Assembly: GCA_030539395.1 (NCBI GenBank)
Contig: JAUNSC010000004.1
Span: 6,361 to 70,360 of the forward strand
Source of the DNA: Eubacteriales bacterium
GTDB taxonomy: Bacteria; Bacillota; Clostridia; Lachnospirales; Lachnospiraceae
Direction: 5' to 3'
DNA length: 64,000 bases
Part shown: one piece after another, positions 34,701 to 41,854 of the stretch
Numbering within the stretch: position 1 is the stretch's first letter
How the letters are laid out: every line of letters starts with the position of its first letter
Translations under genes and position numbers: made by a program
The notes under the pieces: generated by a model
What the model saw: only the letters and a program-made list of their open reading frames with translations
What the model was told of the DNA's origin: nothing
Databases searched by the model: none

Positions 34701-36751
34701 TTACTACAACGACGGTCAGTGTCTACAATGAAGCCAATCAGCTTACAGAGCAGACGGACGGAGAGGGTACGACCTCTTTCCGTTATAATGCGAAAGGCGA
34801 CCTTGTGGAAAAAGAACGGGATGGAAAGAAGGCCGTTTATACCTATAACGCGGACGGAATGCTGAGCGGTTACACAGACTTTGAAGGGAACAGGACGGAG
34901 CTTTATTATACACCATCCGGAAGTCTTATGGAAAAACGGACTACGCCAGCGGGAGAAACACAGGCCAGGGTGACGCAATACCTTTATAACGTAATGATGG
35001 AAGACTGTCAGATATTGTCCGAGACAATAGACGGCAGTACTATCAGCTATGCGTACGGAGTAGGAAAACTGGGCACATATACGGAGGGAAAGACAAGCCG
35101 TTATCTCTATGATGCCCGGGGCAGCATCATAGCGGACATCACCGGAGACAAGGCAGAGGAATACCGTTATTATCCCTATGGAGAGTTTCTGACCGGAGCT
35201 GCTGCAGAGGAGGAAACCACACAGGCGGAAACGGCAGACATCCACGGCTACAACGGGGAGGCGTACCATGCCGACCTGGGAATGATCTATCTGCGAGCCC
35301 GCTGGTATGACCCGGCACAGATGAGGTTCTCACAAAAGGACATTGTGCAGGGAGAAGCAGAGGAACCCCAGTCCCTGAACCGGTATGCTTATGCGTGCGA
35401 CAATCCGGTAAGCTATGGAGATCCCAGCGGGGAATACTGTCTTCCCAGTATCAGGCGGAATACACCTTCCTTTGGCAGCCTGGCACGGAAAAGCTACAGT
35501 CCCGGAACCCCGGCCAGGAGGACAACGAGTACCAGTACAAACCGAAGCAGTTACAGCAGGACAACGGGCGCCAACCGTGTAAAGTACAGACGTGTAAACT
35601 TAAAAAGCACGTACAGCCAGACAATGAAAGCGGCGGCAAAGAAAAGCTCCGGAACGAAAAAGACAACCGTCAGGAAATATTCCGCAAAGAAAACGTCAGC
35701 CGGAACCAGTACACGGAAGGTGAAAAGCTCCGGGCGGACGACGGTAAGGACCCCGTCCAGCGGGAAGACGTATGGAGGAGGAAACGGCCGGTCATCTGGA
35801 ACGGCAAACAGTAATTCGAAGACAACCGGGGTAAAATCAAAATATCAAAAAAAGGCATCCGGAAACCGTATAACTGTGAAAACGTCTGCAAACAGTAAAA
35901 AGACCACAGTAAAGAACGACAGAATAAGAACCATACAAAAAACAGCCCGGAAGAAGAAAACGGAAAAAGCGGTTCCGGCGGTGCATAAAACAACAAAGAT
36001 AAAAGGGGCATGTACTTCAGAGAAAAACGGCCAGACGGTCAAAAAGGGTTCAGCCAAACCGCCAGCCGTAACAGCAACGCCGACATCAATAGGCGCAGCC
36101 TATGCGTACTGGTTGGACTATTTTATTTATGGGGCAGCAGGAGCAGGAGCCTCAGGTGCGTTCGGCAATCGAAGTAAAAAAAATACAGATGAGGCCGACT
36201 GGTCAAATGCTGACCTGTGGAGACATGTTTTAGGCGGAGCAAAGAAAGGGGGAAAAATAAAAAGCATCAATCCGGGGCTTGAAGCTTTAGCGAAAAAGGT
36301 TGTCAAGGCAGATAAGGCGGTACAGAAATGGGCAAAGAATAATGCAGGAAAGATAGCCATAATGGCAGGAGTGGGTGTCACGGCGCTGACATATCCAGGG
36401 ATTGCAGGAACGATTACCGGAAAAGGGATTACACAAAGCAGCAAGAGTGGCAATAAGTCTAAGAAAAAAGTATCCAATCAAAATGGTGAGGAAAGTGTTG
36501 AAGATGAGAATTTTAATCCTGATAAGCCAAGTAAATTGCAAGAGGAAATAAAAAGAGGAAAAGCTCCGAGAGATGTTAAAAGAGTGGATGATAAGAATGA
36601 AGGAGGTGCGGAAAAACCGCATGTTCATTTTAAAGATGGAACGTCATTGAATAACGATGGAACAATACATGACAAAGGTAAAGGGATACCGAAGCCGTCA
36701 AAGAACGTAAGAAAATGGTTAGAAAAACATGGATGGAAGGTGAATAATTAA
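25721..36751 (+). CDS. Giant secreted Rhs/YD-repeat polymorphic toxin
   Basis: 3676 residues from ATG 25721, 10 nt after AGAGGG; ATG 25712 is too close. Domains in order: signal peptide (KTRKRLLSAGMALLLAIQPC); Glu/Thr/Pro-rich low-complexity stretch to about 320; DNRLRE-like beta domain about 430-600; Ig-like repeats about 790-1050; DUF6531-type start of the shell about 1690; several dozen YD repeats about 1860-3135; Rhs core motif about 3173-3239 (YLRARWYDPAQMRFSQKD, NRYAYACDNPVSYGDPSG); then a Lys/Ser/Thr-rich linker, two hydrophobic segments and a tip about 3600-3676 with KPHVHFKDGTSLNNDGT and WLEKHGW. The shell should enclose the toxin until delivery to a neighbouring cell. The tip's activity is not known to me. 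Intact frame throughout. Confidence 0.93.
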   Translation: MNKTRKRLLSAGMALLLAIQPCLLTAAQTEEQTVTETEEFTLRSNVDGTKTVTFHAQLEGSSGEEGNSTGAAGSRKSPSPEVWMEAAEGPELSAEGEESQTETAPQLEMEVSGTGEDAEVTMEYGGTGLVFTPEIFEAEQETAAPAQDGEEAVPETAGTAAVQTEVHLAAAEGDAETRAAEECPQPAGAAPQPPQENTQPEEAAPAETAQETGAPDAEETQGQEQAPETGQPETEAGQMTEGPSDSWDTEGEETAAETGEGTDTEPATAAGPEAAADTETAADTEPETVSDTESETGTESETDTEPETETEGPAPEIPDSEIRYRELENGIKEEMVMYGYRKERRVEYRFSLDGLSPVREGNAFKLVNGEGEALFTIDAPYMYDAAGRQSRDITVAMEHLGGSDYLLSYVPDDGWLADEGRTWPVVLDPTITITGTLKIEDNYVGDAGQAGNNFDYGKSTLLAGNKGGINYTAFIRPALPESLKNIASKVIIQSASVRLNAGTVEGEDTAYGLYLVKGSWTSQSITGKNQPDLSAAPYVDVSFKKGWNTVDIKSIVSEWFNCLAQKENCGFAIKAEKKRNNYVSIYSSDSAASKDVEFSITYKEIPESTDAGIRAKVYGNAANSGTGYVELSWNRVAGAEGYYVGIFDGKDYEYFLVGNVTKYTTKGKGIWPTAEEIRKGRYRLHGDGTGAELPCIPADSYGNVENGTHGKDLKYYFCVVPCNEYGQAIDPGTFDSVSAVLPDRISPSQAAAVTVIPSTATNKAAVKVGWNGIRDFNTTSASITNGVGKGKIQFSVDGTSNWKDTDQNGASGSYTVDVSGLEDGTHTIYIRGKDGEGNTGAAKGTYLYIDRTGPQGQTVSVEPKGWSAVKKGILSWSGMWDLYGIGKIEYAFDNGPWKDTGKQAEAYAGLPLDFSGLSDGIHTLSLRGTDTVGNTGKASSAKVRMDRTAPEAGSIRLEPEGWSAGDTFLLKWEGISDAASGIGRIEYALDGKWEKADSTEGSGEVTVPAKGLAEGEHEVLLRAFDRAGNVSDTLETVLKRDTISPQAEITAPADGAILDGQVKIEGYAEDENLAGWELTARDSSGNEKQLASWKKTEEGDGEGEGTEVPGTIDLADYPDGENVTLTLRAEDEAGNVTEKSLRIIRVGGSMEPFAAEVGLDLPRRMTKAREYGTYQVAEGEQETVLYIDGIPAALLSGGTAAVDAVCYEEESTHTASIITVLSDGSLSYGKGFGGQQLMEELWEQGAPGERGIWRSGELSAAGPMMALRLDVTDYAPGSSSIRYECSADGQEWQEICPGKDLLFDRPADRVEVRACFSSGDGKEEPELYRLSLQGVIEMDPSVFSVHLADTAGNISVRGPHTVSKALTEITFDGTGGLPVQWYLNGKKTEFSENRFDARFVEEGKNAALFGAVLGENGELRLSGAGSSTLLRENVHASGTVISGPIRCPEGTTAIKLKAASGDGTEYFISTDGQESWIPLEEGRPMLLAEQAENIVLRAETGESDLAGWHLQGYTAGAYTVRAQLVFPPRQITAWDYGDFEEQRYELKWSDTQEEDGTAEYETLYRIYRNGEPVGTSENCIHTDEDYQKDASYSVSKVRKYREVPEAEYAIRESSAAEASLLKMNLPAEEEPEEKEEATPVKRPVNIRLEETAQDEALSSLYGGDRTFSLKEDPPSAERALDQSLLGKSRHCALGFEPVNFNTGNFLLEARDGLLECADGTSFDLTRIYNARSEDTDGPFGARWSSEYSQYLQVYQDGTTGYRKADGALILYTPSGQGYQTSTSDGCVLEKTPDGYEVTSPEGKIYGFGKDGLLKNITEKGRRTELIRDGRKVLSEVRLADGRTIEVRTDEKGHITRLTWPGGAAVSYGYSGNDLVEVTDELGNSVRYVYDEKGRMTEWYDKAGNRQVRNEYDEQDRVIFQEDAREGRYTLEYFEDHTVTTDAEGVKCEVWFDSRKRTVKEVDGNGGEISYTYDDAGNLSGILDAEGRLTTYEYDENGNQTGTILPDGTNRFSEYDENGNLLSETDGNGNKTTYEYDSDNRLIKIVYADGAQESYVYDAEGNITSQTDTLGNTITYTYRDSQITSITDALGNVTACEYDDAGNLIKEIAADGGVNTYEYDKSGNCVRENYPDGTSISYEYDVLGNLVKETNPLGQTVTYEYDVLSNCIKTIFADGSSEEKEYSPNGDILSETDCNGNVTRYTYDANGNMLTETDALGNTTTYKYNTDDLMTEMVLPNGARASYEYDESSGLLIKSTDIDGEENTFEYDAEGNVTANYQNGELVYARTYDNRNRLASQTYGDGSSEYYEYDAAGNLIKIIDALGGITSYNYNENNNLLFLTDAMGNTTEYAYDCMGNISYEKDARGAVTEYTYDSVGNLISETDALGNVTTWEYDGNDQPVKEIDAAGNETLFRYDTDGNLVETTFADGGKNRFTYDRNGNLLTETDAMGGTNTCVYDAAGNLVQMTDALGRTANMDYDPAGNLLRTKMPDIEEKFEYNAGGLLTAETDPTGGRKEYCYDDGGRLVSQSMNGGEISYEYDLRGNISKLTDAAGDSIEFIYDIYGRVKETCYPDGTSDFYSYDALGRLELLEERDGSRTEYFYDECGNLILELTDESEIYYEYDLLGRVTSVDENGAVTKYTYDNIGNLLTETDPEGFVMGYEYNCMGDVTAVNYPDGSRSTASYDLGGRMTKETDTQGNTVYYRYDALSHLVGLTDALGGEFSYVYNGKDEIEQVTDALGHSTYYTCDGAGNVISEKDALGNVTEYSYTPEGWLSGTKEADGSVRIYIYDEVGNLLEEHCDGQLVRKNTWDSMGNLLASEDEKGRMEFTVDAFGSVTAVTWPDGRKVSYAYDENGRLAVLTYPDGTSVSYEYDDCGRMVSVTDQAGIATSYTYDLSGNLTGEKSAGVDIAYTYDGFGEILRIEVTGTKELTLEYERDRNGNIIKETRREKDGISESRYTYDALNRLTGFDTENVSEKYVYDAAGNMTEHTRCADGVTTTTVSVYNEANQLTEQTDGEGTTSFRYNAKGDLVEKERDGKKAVYTYNADGMLSGYTDFEGNRTELYYTPSGSLMEKRTTPAGETQARVTQYLYNVMMEDCQILSETIDGSTISYAYGVGKLGTYTEGKTSRYLYDARGSIIADITGDKAEEYRYYPYGEFLTGAAAEEETTQAETADIHGYNGEAYHADLGMIYLRARWYDPAQMRFSQKDIVQGEAEEPQSLNRYAYACDNPVSYGDPSGEYCLPSIRRNTPSFGSLARKSYSPGTPARRTTSTSTNRSSYSRTTGANRVKYRRVNLKSTYSQTMKAAAKKSSGTKKTTVRKYSAKKTSAGTSTRKVKSSGRTTVRTPSSGKTYGGGNGRSSGTANSNSKTTGVKSKYQKKASGNRITVKTSANSKKTTVKNDRIRTIQKTARKKKTEKAVPAVHKTTKIKGACTSEKNGQTVKKGSAKPPAVTATPTSIGAAYAYWLDYFIYGAAGAGASGAFGNRSKKNTDEADWSNADLWRHVLGGAKKGGKIKSINPGLEALAKKVVKADKAVQKWAKNNAGKIAIMAGVGVTALTYPGIAGTITGKGITQSSKSGNKSKKKVSNQNGEESVEDENFNPDKPSKLQEEIKRGKAPRDVKRVDDKNEGGAEKPHVHFKDGTSLNNDGTIHDKGKGIPKPSKNVRKWLEKHGWKVNN
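26230..26660 (+). repeat. Low-complexity Glu/Thr/Ala/Pro coding repeats in the Rhs N-terminus
   Basis: Degenerate short repeats, clearest at 26550-26660 where units coding for TETDTEPET-like peptides recur. They encode a flexible acidic wall-spanning stretch after the signal peptide. Very GC-rich compared with the surroundings. Confidence 0.7.
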
Positions 36752-36993
36752 TGGAAATATACTGCTCAGAGGGAAACAAAAGTATTAAATTAAAAGAAAT
36801 CACTATGATATGCACTACAGAAGAAATTAAGAAGTTGGAAAATTTCTTTAGAATAACGTGGGAGAGACACAGGAAATTCTCGGATCTGGATTCTGATGAG
36901 GTGTATCATACTCATTATCAGGATTGGGATAAGGAATGGGATGAAGAACATGATATTATTGTTGTGACACCGCCTTGTGAACAGAGTGAGTGA
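36751..36993 (+). CDS. Immunity protein for the intact Rhs tip
   Basis: 80 residues. The ATG overlaps the Rhs stop codon (TAATG), the closest possible toxin-immunity coupling. The product is small and acidic (HTHYQDWDKEWDEEHDIIVV), a common property of immunity proteins that mask nuclease surfaces. I do not recognise a named family. It is the only immunity gene next to a full-length toxin in the window and so should be essential while that toxin is made. Confidence 0.7.
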   Translation: MEIYCSEGNKSIKLKEITMICTTEEIKKLENFFRITWERHRKFSDLDSDEVYHTHYQDWDKEWDEEHDIIVVTPPCEQSE

Positions 36994-37007
36994 TTGGAGG
37001 AAGGAAT

Positions 37008-37598
37008 GTGGGATATAGTTTGGAGATACTTGTTATCGGACAAAAAGAGCATAGTGAAATTCCGTTTAAAAGTCCGCTGAAAATAGAGTGGGAGAATGGG
37101 GGGCTGGGAGATATACGGCTTAGAAAGATATGTCCGATTATGTCAAGTATGAATGGAATCTGGTATAATGTCCTGATAAGGGATGAGGTATATTTTTATA
37201 ATACATCCCTTTTAATAGAAACAGATTTTGATGAAACAGAAATTGACGTGGGGAAAGACTATTGTATGGAAGAAGATGTGGGAGGTCACACGCAATTCAT
37301 TATCACGGAAAAATATTTTGAAGAACTGAAACAATTGATTGGATATCTAATGAATCAGTCACCGATAAAAACAATTATGATATTGCCGCTTTATGAAAAA
37401 ATGAACAGAGAAGTCATTCGTGGAACAGTTAGCTTTACAAGATACTTTGAAATGGTTAAAGAGAGAAAGATACCGTTCAATGTGTGTACAATTGTACAGG
37501 GAGATAATTATTATCAGGAGAAACAGCCCAAACGGGATGATGAGAGTTTCATACGAAGTTGCTGGTATAACCCGATGAGCTGTATGGCAAAAGAGTAA
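37008..37598 (+). CDS. Second immunity-like protein after the intact Rhs gene
   Basis: 196 residues, using GTG 37008 behind GGAGGAAGG (36996-37004); a GTG at 36990 overlaps that site. Soluble alpha/beta protein (YSLEILVIGQKEHSEIPF, YFEELKQLIGYLMN) with no enzyme motifs. Its position, 15 nt after a probable immunity gene and before an orphan toxin tip, suggests an orphan immunity protein whose toxin has been lost or replaced. Family not recognised. Confidence 0.5.
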   Translation: MGYSLEILVIGQKEHSEIPFKSPLKIEWENGGLGDIRLRKICPIMSSMNGIWYNVLIRDEVYFYNTSLLIETDFDETEIDVGKDYCMEEDVGGHTQFIITEKYFEELKQLIGYLMNQSPIKTIMILPLYEKMNREVIRGTVSFTRYFEMVKERKIPFNVCTIVQGDNYYQEKQPKRDDESFIRSCWYNPMSCMAKE

Positions 37599-37658
37599 GA
37601 ATAGTTTAACAGATTGGGTGTAGAAACAGACTTTGATATGTATGTATATTGAATGTGG

Positions 37659-38268
37659 CAATGAACATGAACAGAAACCCGTATACTTTAGACCGGGAGA
37701 CACTGGAAGCCCTCAAGAACCGGCATGACGCAAATGCCTGGAAATCGTTCAATCACTGGCTTGAGAATGGAGGAACAGAGATCATCCTTAGAGTGATGAT
37801 ATTGGGGACAGCTACAGGAGTAAGAATCCACAGTGATATCCAGGCAAAGAAGGAAACGGCAGGAGCACAGGAAAGTGGCGGAGCGGGTTAGGGTGGCAGT
37901 ACAACTATCAATCCAAATGAAATAAGATATAGCCAATCATCGGTAAATGGTTCAAATGATATCATACAGAGTATGAAAAAAATGGATGGAAAGGAGAACC
38001 TATTGATGTTGTAAAAATGCCGGATGGTATGTATACAACAATAGATAATACTCGTGTTGTGGCAGCCAGAGAAGTAGGGATTAGTGTCCAGGCGAATGTG
38101 CATGCATATAATGATCCATTGCCAAGCAATTATATTAAGCGGTTTTCAACGGCAAAGGGAGTTCCAAAGACATGGGGTGAGGCAATAGAGTTAAGAATTG
38201 GAAAACAAAAAGCGTCTTTTAGAAATGAGAATCCGTATGGAAGTTTTGATATGAAAATAATAAAGTAA
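37659..38268 (+). pseudogene. Displaced Rhs linker with broken ParB/Srx-like toxin tip
   Basis: The first 213 nt (37659-37871) are about 95% identical to 41226-41438 in another displaced Rhs piece. The frame then meets TAG (37889-37891), and continues through INPNEIRYSQSSVNGSNDII to a run of seven A (37976-37982). One more A there restores the frame into NGWKGEPIDVVKMPDGMYTT, DNTRVVAAREVG, PKTWGEAIELRIGKQ and ...NPYGSF. The pattern with GW-G-PIDVV then DNTR-AA recalls ParB/sulfiredoxin-fold toxin domains, an inference. It has both a nonsense and a frameshift lesion and no start, so it can act only as a recombination donor. An immunity gene follows. Confidence 0.72.
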
Positions 38269-38287
38269 AAAATGGAGGATAAAATAA

Positions 38288-38644
38288 ATGGAAATATTTA
38301 ATGTTCAAAAAATATATGAGGGGTATAATTATCCAGAAGAATTTTTGAGAATTGTGGATTTGAATTTAGTAAATTTAGATTTTTGGTATTTGATGACGAG
38401 GGAAGAAGTAGAAATTCGAATAGAAGGATTAAAAATCAGGTATGCTGAAAGAAGCTTAATACCTTTTGCAAGAAGAGATGATTGTGATGATATAGCCTGT
38501 TTTGAGGTTGGAAAGGGTAATAAAGTACAAATTGTTCATGATTTTGCCAGTGCGGGATATGAGCAAAGAAAAGAATATAGTTGTTTTTGGGACTGGTTTA
38601 AGGATGCTATTGAAGAGATGATACAGGGAGAAGACCAGCTATGA
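38288..38644 (+). CDS. SUKH (SMI1/KNR4)-like immunity protein
   Basis: 118 residues behind GGAGG. Pattern YPEEFLRIVDLNLVNLDFWY, then LIPFARRDDCDDIACFEVGK, then VQIVHDFASAGYE and FWDWFKDAIEEMI fits the SUKH superfamily, the commonest immunity fold in bacterial toxin loci. It directly follows the broken ParB-like tip, its probable former partner. The gene is intact although the toxin is not, as usual for orphan cassettes kept for protection against sisters. Confidence 0.65.
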   Translation: MEIFNVQKIYEGYNYPEEFLRIVDLNLVNLDFWYLMTREEVEIRIEGLKIRYAERSLIPFARRDDCDDIACFEVGKGNKVQIVHDFASAGYEQRKEYSCFWDWFKDAIEEMIQGEDQL

Positions 38645-38648
38645 AAAG

Positions 38649-39662
38649 TCAAGCATAAATTAGGCAAAAATTTATTTTTGTTATCGAATGAGCCGCATTC
38701 ATGAGGACATAACGAAGTACACGTGAGCCTCGTTTGGACATACGTGTCCTCCTGGCCTGAAAATTACCAGACTGATAAACAGACGGATCCAATCCGGCAA
38801 ATGCAAGTAATTTACCTGGTGTAGAGAAGCGGTGAATGTCACCGATTTCACCAGGTATCATTCCGCCATTGGTAGAGCCAATACCCGGAATGGTCATAAT
38901 TACAGAGTGCAGGCAGGTGACGATATTTGCCATTTCAGGCTCTGTATGGAATAACTGCCTGTCAAATGACTCAATCTATTCAATGGTCTGAGTTATTTGA
39001 ATAGATAAAGAACTGTCACTTACACCGACAGACTTCTGTGCAAGAACTCTTAATTCTCGGGCTTTATCTTTACCAAAATGACCGTGGGAAGCCTCTTGGA
39101 GAAGATAGGCAAGATGAGTCATATGCATGGAAGAGATAGCGTTCGGTGTCGGAGACTCCTTAAGGATGGTATAGACAGAATTTTGATGCACACCGGACTA
39201 AAGAAGTACTGGAGTTTCGGGAAGACCTGATCAATGTAAGAAGTGAGCTGTATTTTTAAACGGGTACGCTGCTTCACAGTCTTTTGAGGGAACCTGCCGA
39301 GTTCTTTGAGTTCGATGTAATCCAGATCCTTTAAGGTTACAATCAATCAGAAACGTGCCGACTTTATCAGTCTTCGTCCTGCGTACATTATTTTTGCGCA
39401 AGGCTGAAGTCTTGACAGGGTTTAGAACACGTACTTTAAAATCTTTGCTTAAAAGAAAACGAACAAGGTTGTCACTGTAGTGTGCCGTTGACTCAAGACC
39501 TGTGATGATGCTGTTCTGGTCAAGTGGAGCCAGATAAGAAAGCAGCAGATAGAAGCCATCACAGTTATTTGTAAATTTGAACGGCTCGATGAGTATTGCC
39601 GTCGGAAGAAAGCGCGGCGGCAAAATGGTTGAGTTTGCAATATCAATGCCTAAGTAAATCAT
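38649..39662 (-). pseudogene. Degenerate IS110-family transposase
   Basis: On the minus strand the N-terminus MIYLGIDIA (start near 39662) with its DEDD-type first acidic residue, then ITGLESTAHYSDNLVRFLLS and VRRTKTDKV, and, in another frame, the transposase_20 part IMTIPGIGSTNGGMIPGEIG, FAGLDPSVYQSGNFQAR, MSKRGSRVLRYVLMNAAH are visible. The pieces lie in at least three frames, there is a local double shift after GIDIA, and the C-terminal end is missing. No active transposase can be made. It inserted in or beside the toxin-tip array. Confidence 0.82.
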
Positions 39663-39713
39663 GAGGCTGTGCTTCCCTTTCATAAAATCTGATACCGTGA
39701 TATCCACCAACAA

Positions 39714-39936
39714 TTATCATCGCAGACTTGATAGAAATAAGTACTTTGAAAACACTCCGGTAACATCCGGCTAATAAGCAATTCAGATAAAGGCAGCGGC
39801 AATACACTCCTGTTGAGTAGTCAAGCTACAGAATGAAAATCAATAGTCCACAGTATCTGAATGTATTAAACCACGGATTAAGAAAAATGAAAGGAATATG
39901 TTGTTTTTGCTTCTATAAACATCATGCAGGAATGTA
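39714..39936 (-). other. Non-coding flank of the IS110 remnant
   Basis: 223 nt upstream of the transposase start on its own strand. In the IS110 group this end carries the bridge RNA. I see no gene in it; part may instead be the leader of the kptA-like gene on the + strand. Confidence 0.3.
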
Positions 39937-40479
39937 ATGGATAAATTAACGGAACTAAGTAAAGAAATATCTTATGCGCTTCGTCATGCTCCATGGGAAT
40001 ATGAATTGGAAATGGATGAAGAAGGATGGGTGCCGGTAGAGCAATTATTGGATGCTTTGCATAAGGATGAGAAGTGGAAAAAGGTTACTGAAAGTGATTT
40101 GATGAAAATGATTGAGAAATCGGAAAAGAAAAGACATGAGATTTTAAACGGGAAAATAAAAGCTTATTATGGGCACTCTATTCCAATGAGAATCATAAAA
40201 GTACAAAAAATACCGCCTAAAGTATTGTATCACGGAACAGCCGGAAGATTTTTAGATTCAATTAAAGAAAATGGTTTATTGCCTAAAGGCCGGCAATATG
40301 TTCATTTGTCACAGGATGTTGAAACAGCGTATAGTGTCGGCATGCGGCATGACAGGAAGCCATGTATATTGAAAATTGATGCTGATCAGGCATGGAAAGA
40401 TGGTATAATTTTTTATTATGGGAATGAAAAAGTCTGGTTGGCTGATGAAATTCCAAGCAAGTATATAGTGAAAATGTAA
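39937..40479 (+). CDS. kptA: RNA 2'-phosphotransferase-like protein (KptA/Tpt1)
   Basis: 180 residues. KptA moves the splice-junction 2'-phosphate of RNA to NAD. Family motifs are in order: LSKEISYALRHAPW (catalytic Arg-His pair at about 16-17), EEGWVPVEQLL, IKAYYGHSIP, VLYHGTAGRFLDSIKENGL, YVHLSQD and RHDRKPCILKIDA. In the GHS motif the usual catalytic Arg (IRA) is Lys here (IKA), so activity may be changed. It stands alone between an IS110 remnant and Rhs fragments. The ADP-ribosyl-transfer fold is shared with several toxins, so it could be a cargo or repair gene. Family assignment is strong; role in this place is unknown. Confidence 0.85.
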   Translation: MDKLTELSKEISYALRHAPWEYELEMDEEGWVPVEQLLDALHKDEKWKKVTESDLMKMIEKSEKKRHEILNGKIKAYYGHSIPMRIIKVQKIPPKVLYHGTAGRFLDSIKENGLLPKGRQYVHLSQDVETAYSVGMRHDRKPCILKIDADQAWKDGIIFYYGNEKVWLADEIPSKYIVKM

Positions 40480-40496
40480 GAGCGGTTACAACTTTA

Positions 40497-40821
40497 ACGG
40501 AGAATATTATGATGCGGCATCAAAACTTACCGGAACAGCAGCTACCGGAATATGGGGCACTGGACCAGCAATTACCGGACATACCATTATGACCGGAGTA
40601 AGACCCATTACCGGACCGGGGATTACCGCACTGTCAACTATGCCGATACATACAACAGCAGCACTTACAGGACAGGCAGCTACCGTACGGTCAATACCGC
40701 ACCGGTGAGAAAATGTGTTACGGTGGCGGACTCCAGGGGCCTGCGCGAAGCCTTAAAGAAACTGGGAAAAGGAAAAAGCTATGATTATCTGATGATAAAA
40801 ACCCGGGGGGACGGTCATTAA
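40497..40821 (+). pseudogene. Displaced Rhs core/linker fragment (Tyr-Arg-Thr-Gly repeats)
   Basis: Begins with YNFNGEYYDAA, an Rhs core remnant, jumps to a linker of YRTGNYRTYHYDRS-type repeats and ends TVADSRGLREALKKLGKGK, then MIKTRG. It matches 45290-45760 closely but lacks the central core. The frame is lost at a run of six G (40805-40810); five would keep it open into the next piece. Confidence 0.75.
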
Positions 40822-40822
40822 A

Positions 40823-41854
40823 GTGCGCAACGAAACGGAGACAAAAGCGGCGCTGAAGGCGCTGGAGGTCTTCGAGAGCCTGCCGGATACGGATTCCCTG
40901 AGCATCCGGGAGAAAAACAGGATCCTGAACCAGGCATGCCGGAGCTATGCGGGGATGGCAGCAAGGGAGAAGGAGTACCAGTTATTCTGGCAGCAGAAGA
41001 ACGGATATTTTGACGGGCACTGGTGGCAGGACAAAAAGAAGCGTGACGAAGCGATAAAGATGCTGAGGTATGAGATCAGGGATAAGGGAACGATCGACCT
41101 GAGACAGCCGGGCTTCAGCGGACAGACCCGTAAGATCGAGCTGCTGGAAGAACTGGTCAATATAGGGAGCAAGACGGGAGAGTGGGGGAACCCGCTGCTG
41201 ACAGGGATGGAAAACTCACTGGCAGCAATGAACATGAACAGAAACCCGTATACTTTAGACCGGGAGACACTGGAAGCCCTCAAGAACCGGCATGACGCCA
41301 ATGCCTGGAAAGCGTTCAATCACTGGCTTGAGAATGGAGGAACAGAGATCATCCTCGGAGCAATGATACTGGGGACGGCTACAGGGGTAAGAATCCACAG
41401 TGATATCCAGGCAAAGAAGGAAACAGCAGGAGCACAGGGAGTTAGTGAGGCTGGGATAGCTAAAGATATTAAGTATTCACCAGTTAATCCCGGACCATTG
41501 AAAGAAAGTGTTGCCAATTCTTTTAATGGTGCTACATACACTCAAAAAGTTTTAACAGAAGATACAGTTATGTATCGAGTGCATGGTGGACAAGCAGGCG
41601 AAGTAGGCTCTTATCTATCTAGAACACCACAAGGAGGTGGTCTTCAATCACAGCTTGATTTAGCACTGAATCCATCATGGGGAAATACAACAGAAAATGT
41701 TTCTAAGGTTATAGTCCCAAAAGGAACAGTTATTTATGAAGGTATAGCTGCACCGCAGAATATATTTGACAGCATGGGCAATGTGATAGGTACGTTACCG
41801 GGTGGGGGCAATCAAATTTATATTCCAAAAGTAGATTCGGGGTGGTTTAAATGA
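40823..41854 (+). CDS. Orphan Rhs C-terminal piece with TNT/ADP-ribosyltransferase-like tip
   Basis: 343 residues readable from GTG 40823. Residues 1-205 are Rhs linker (VRNETETKAALKALEVFESL, NRNPYTLDRETLEALKNRHD). From about 206 a distinct tip follows: FNGATYTQKVLTEDTVMYRV, GSYLSRTPQ, ALNPSWGNTTENVSKVIVPK, GTVIYEGIAAPQ and GGGNQIYIPKVDSGWF. An early Tyr-Arg, a Ser in YLS and a late GGG-Q strand resemble ADP-ribosyltransferase or TNT-type NAD hydrolases (inference). It has no signal or shell and is separated from the upstream Rhs core by a G-run shift, so it is a cassette, perhaps expressed internally. The stop overlaps its immunity gene (ATGA). Confidence 0.7.
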   Translation: MRNETETKAALKALEVFESLPDTDSLSIREKNRILNQACRSYAGMAAREKEYQLFWQQKNGYFDGHWWQDKKKRDEAIKMLRYEIRDKGTIDLRQPGFSGQTRKIELLEELVNIGSKTGEWGNPLLTGMENSLAAMNMNRNPYTLDRETLEALKNRHDANAWKAFNHWLENGGTEIILGAMILGTATGVRIHSDIQAKKETAGAQGVSEAGIAKDIKYSPVNPGPLKESVANSFNGATYTQKVLTEDTVMYRVHGGQAGEVGSYLSRTPQGGGLQSQLDLALNPSWGNTTENVSKVIVPKGTVIYEGIAAPQNIFDSMGNVIGTLPGGGNQIYIPKVDSGWFK

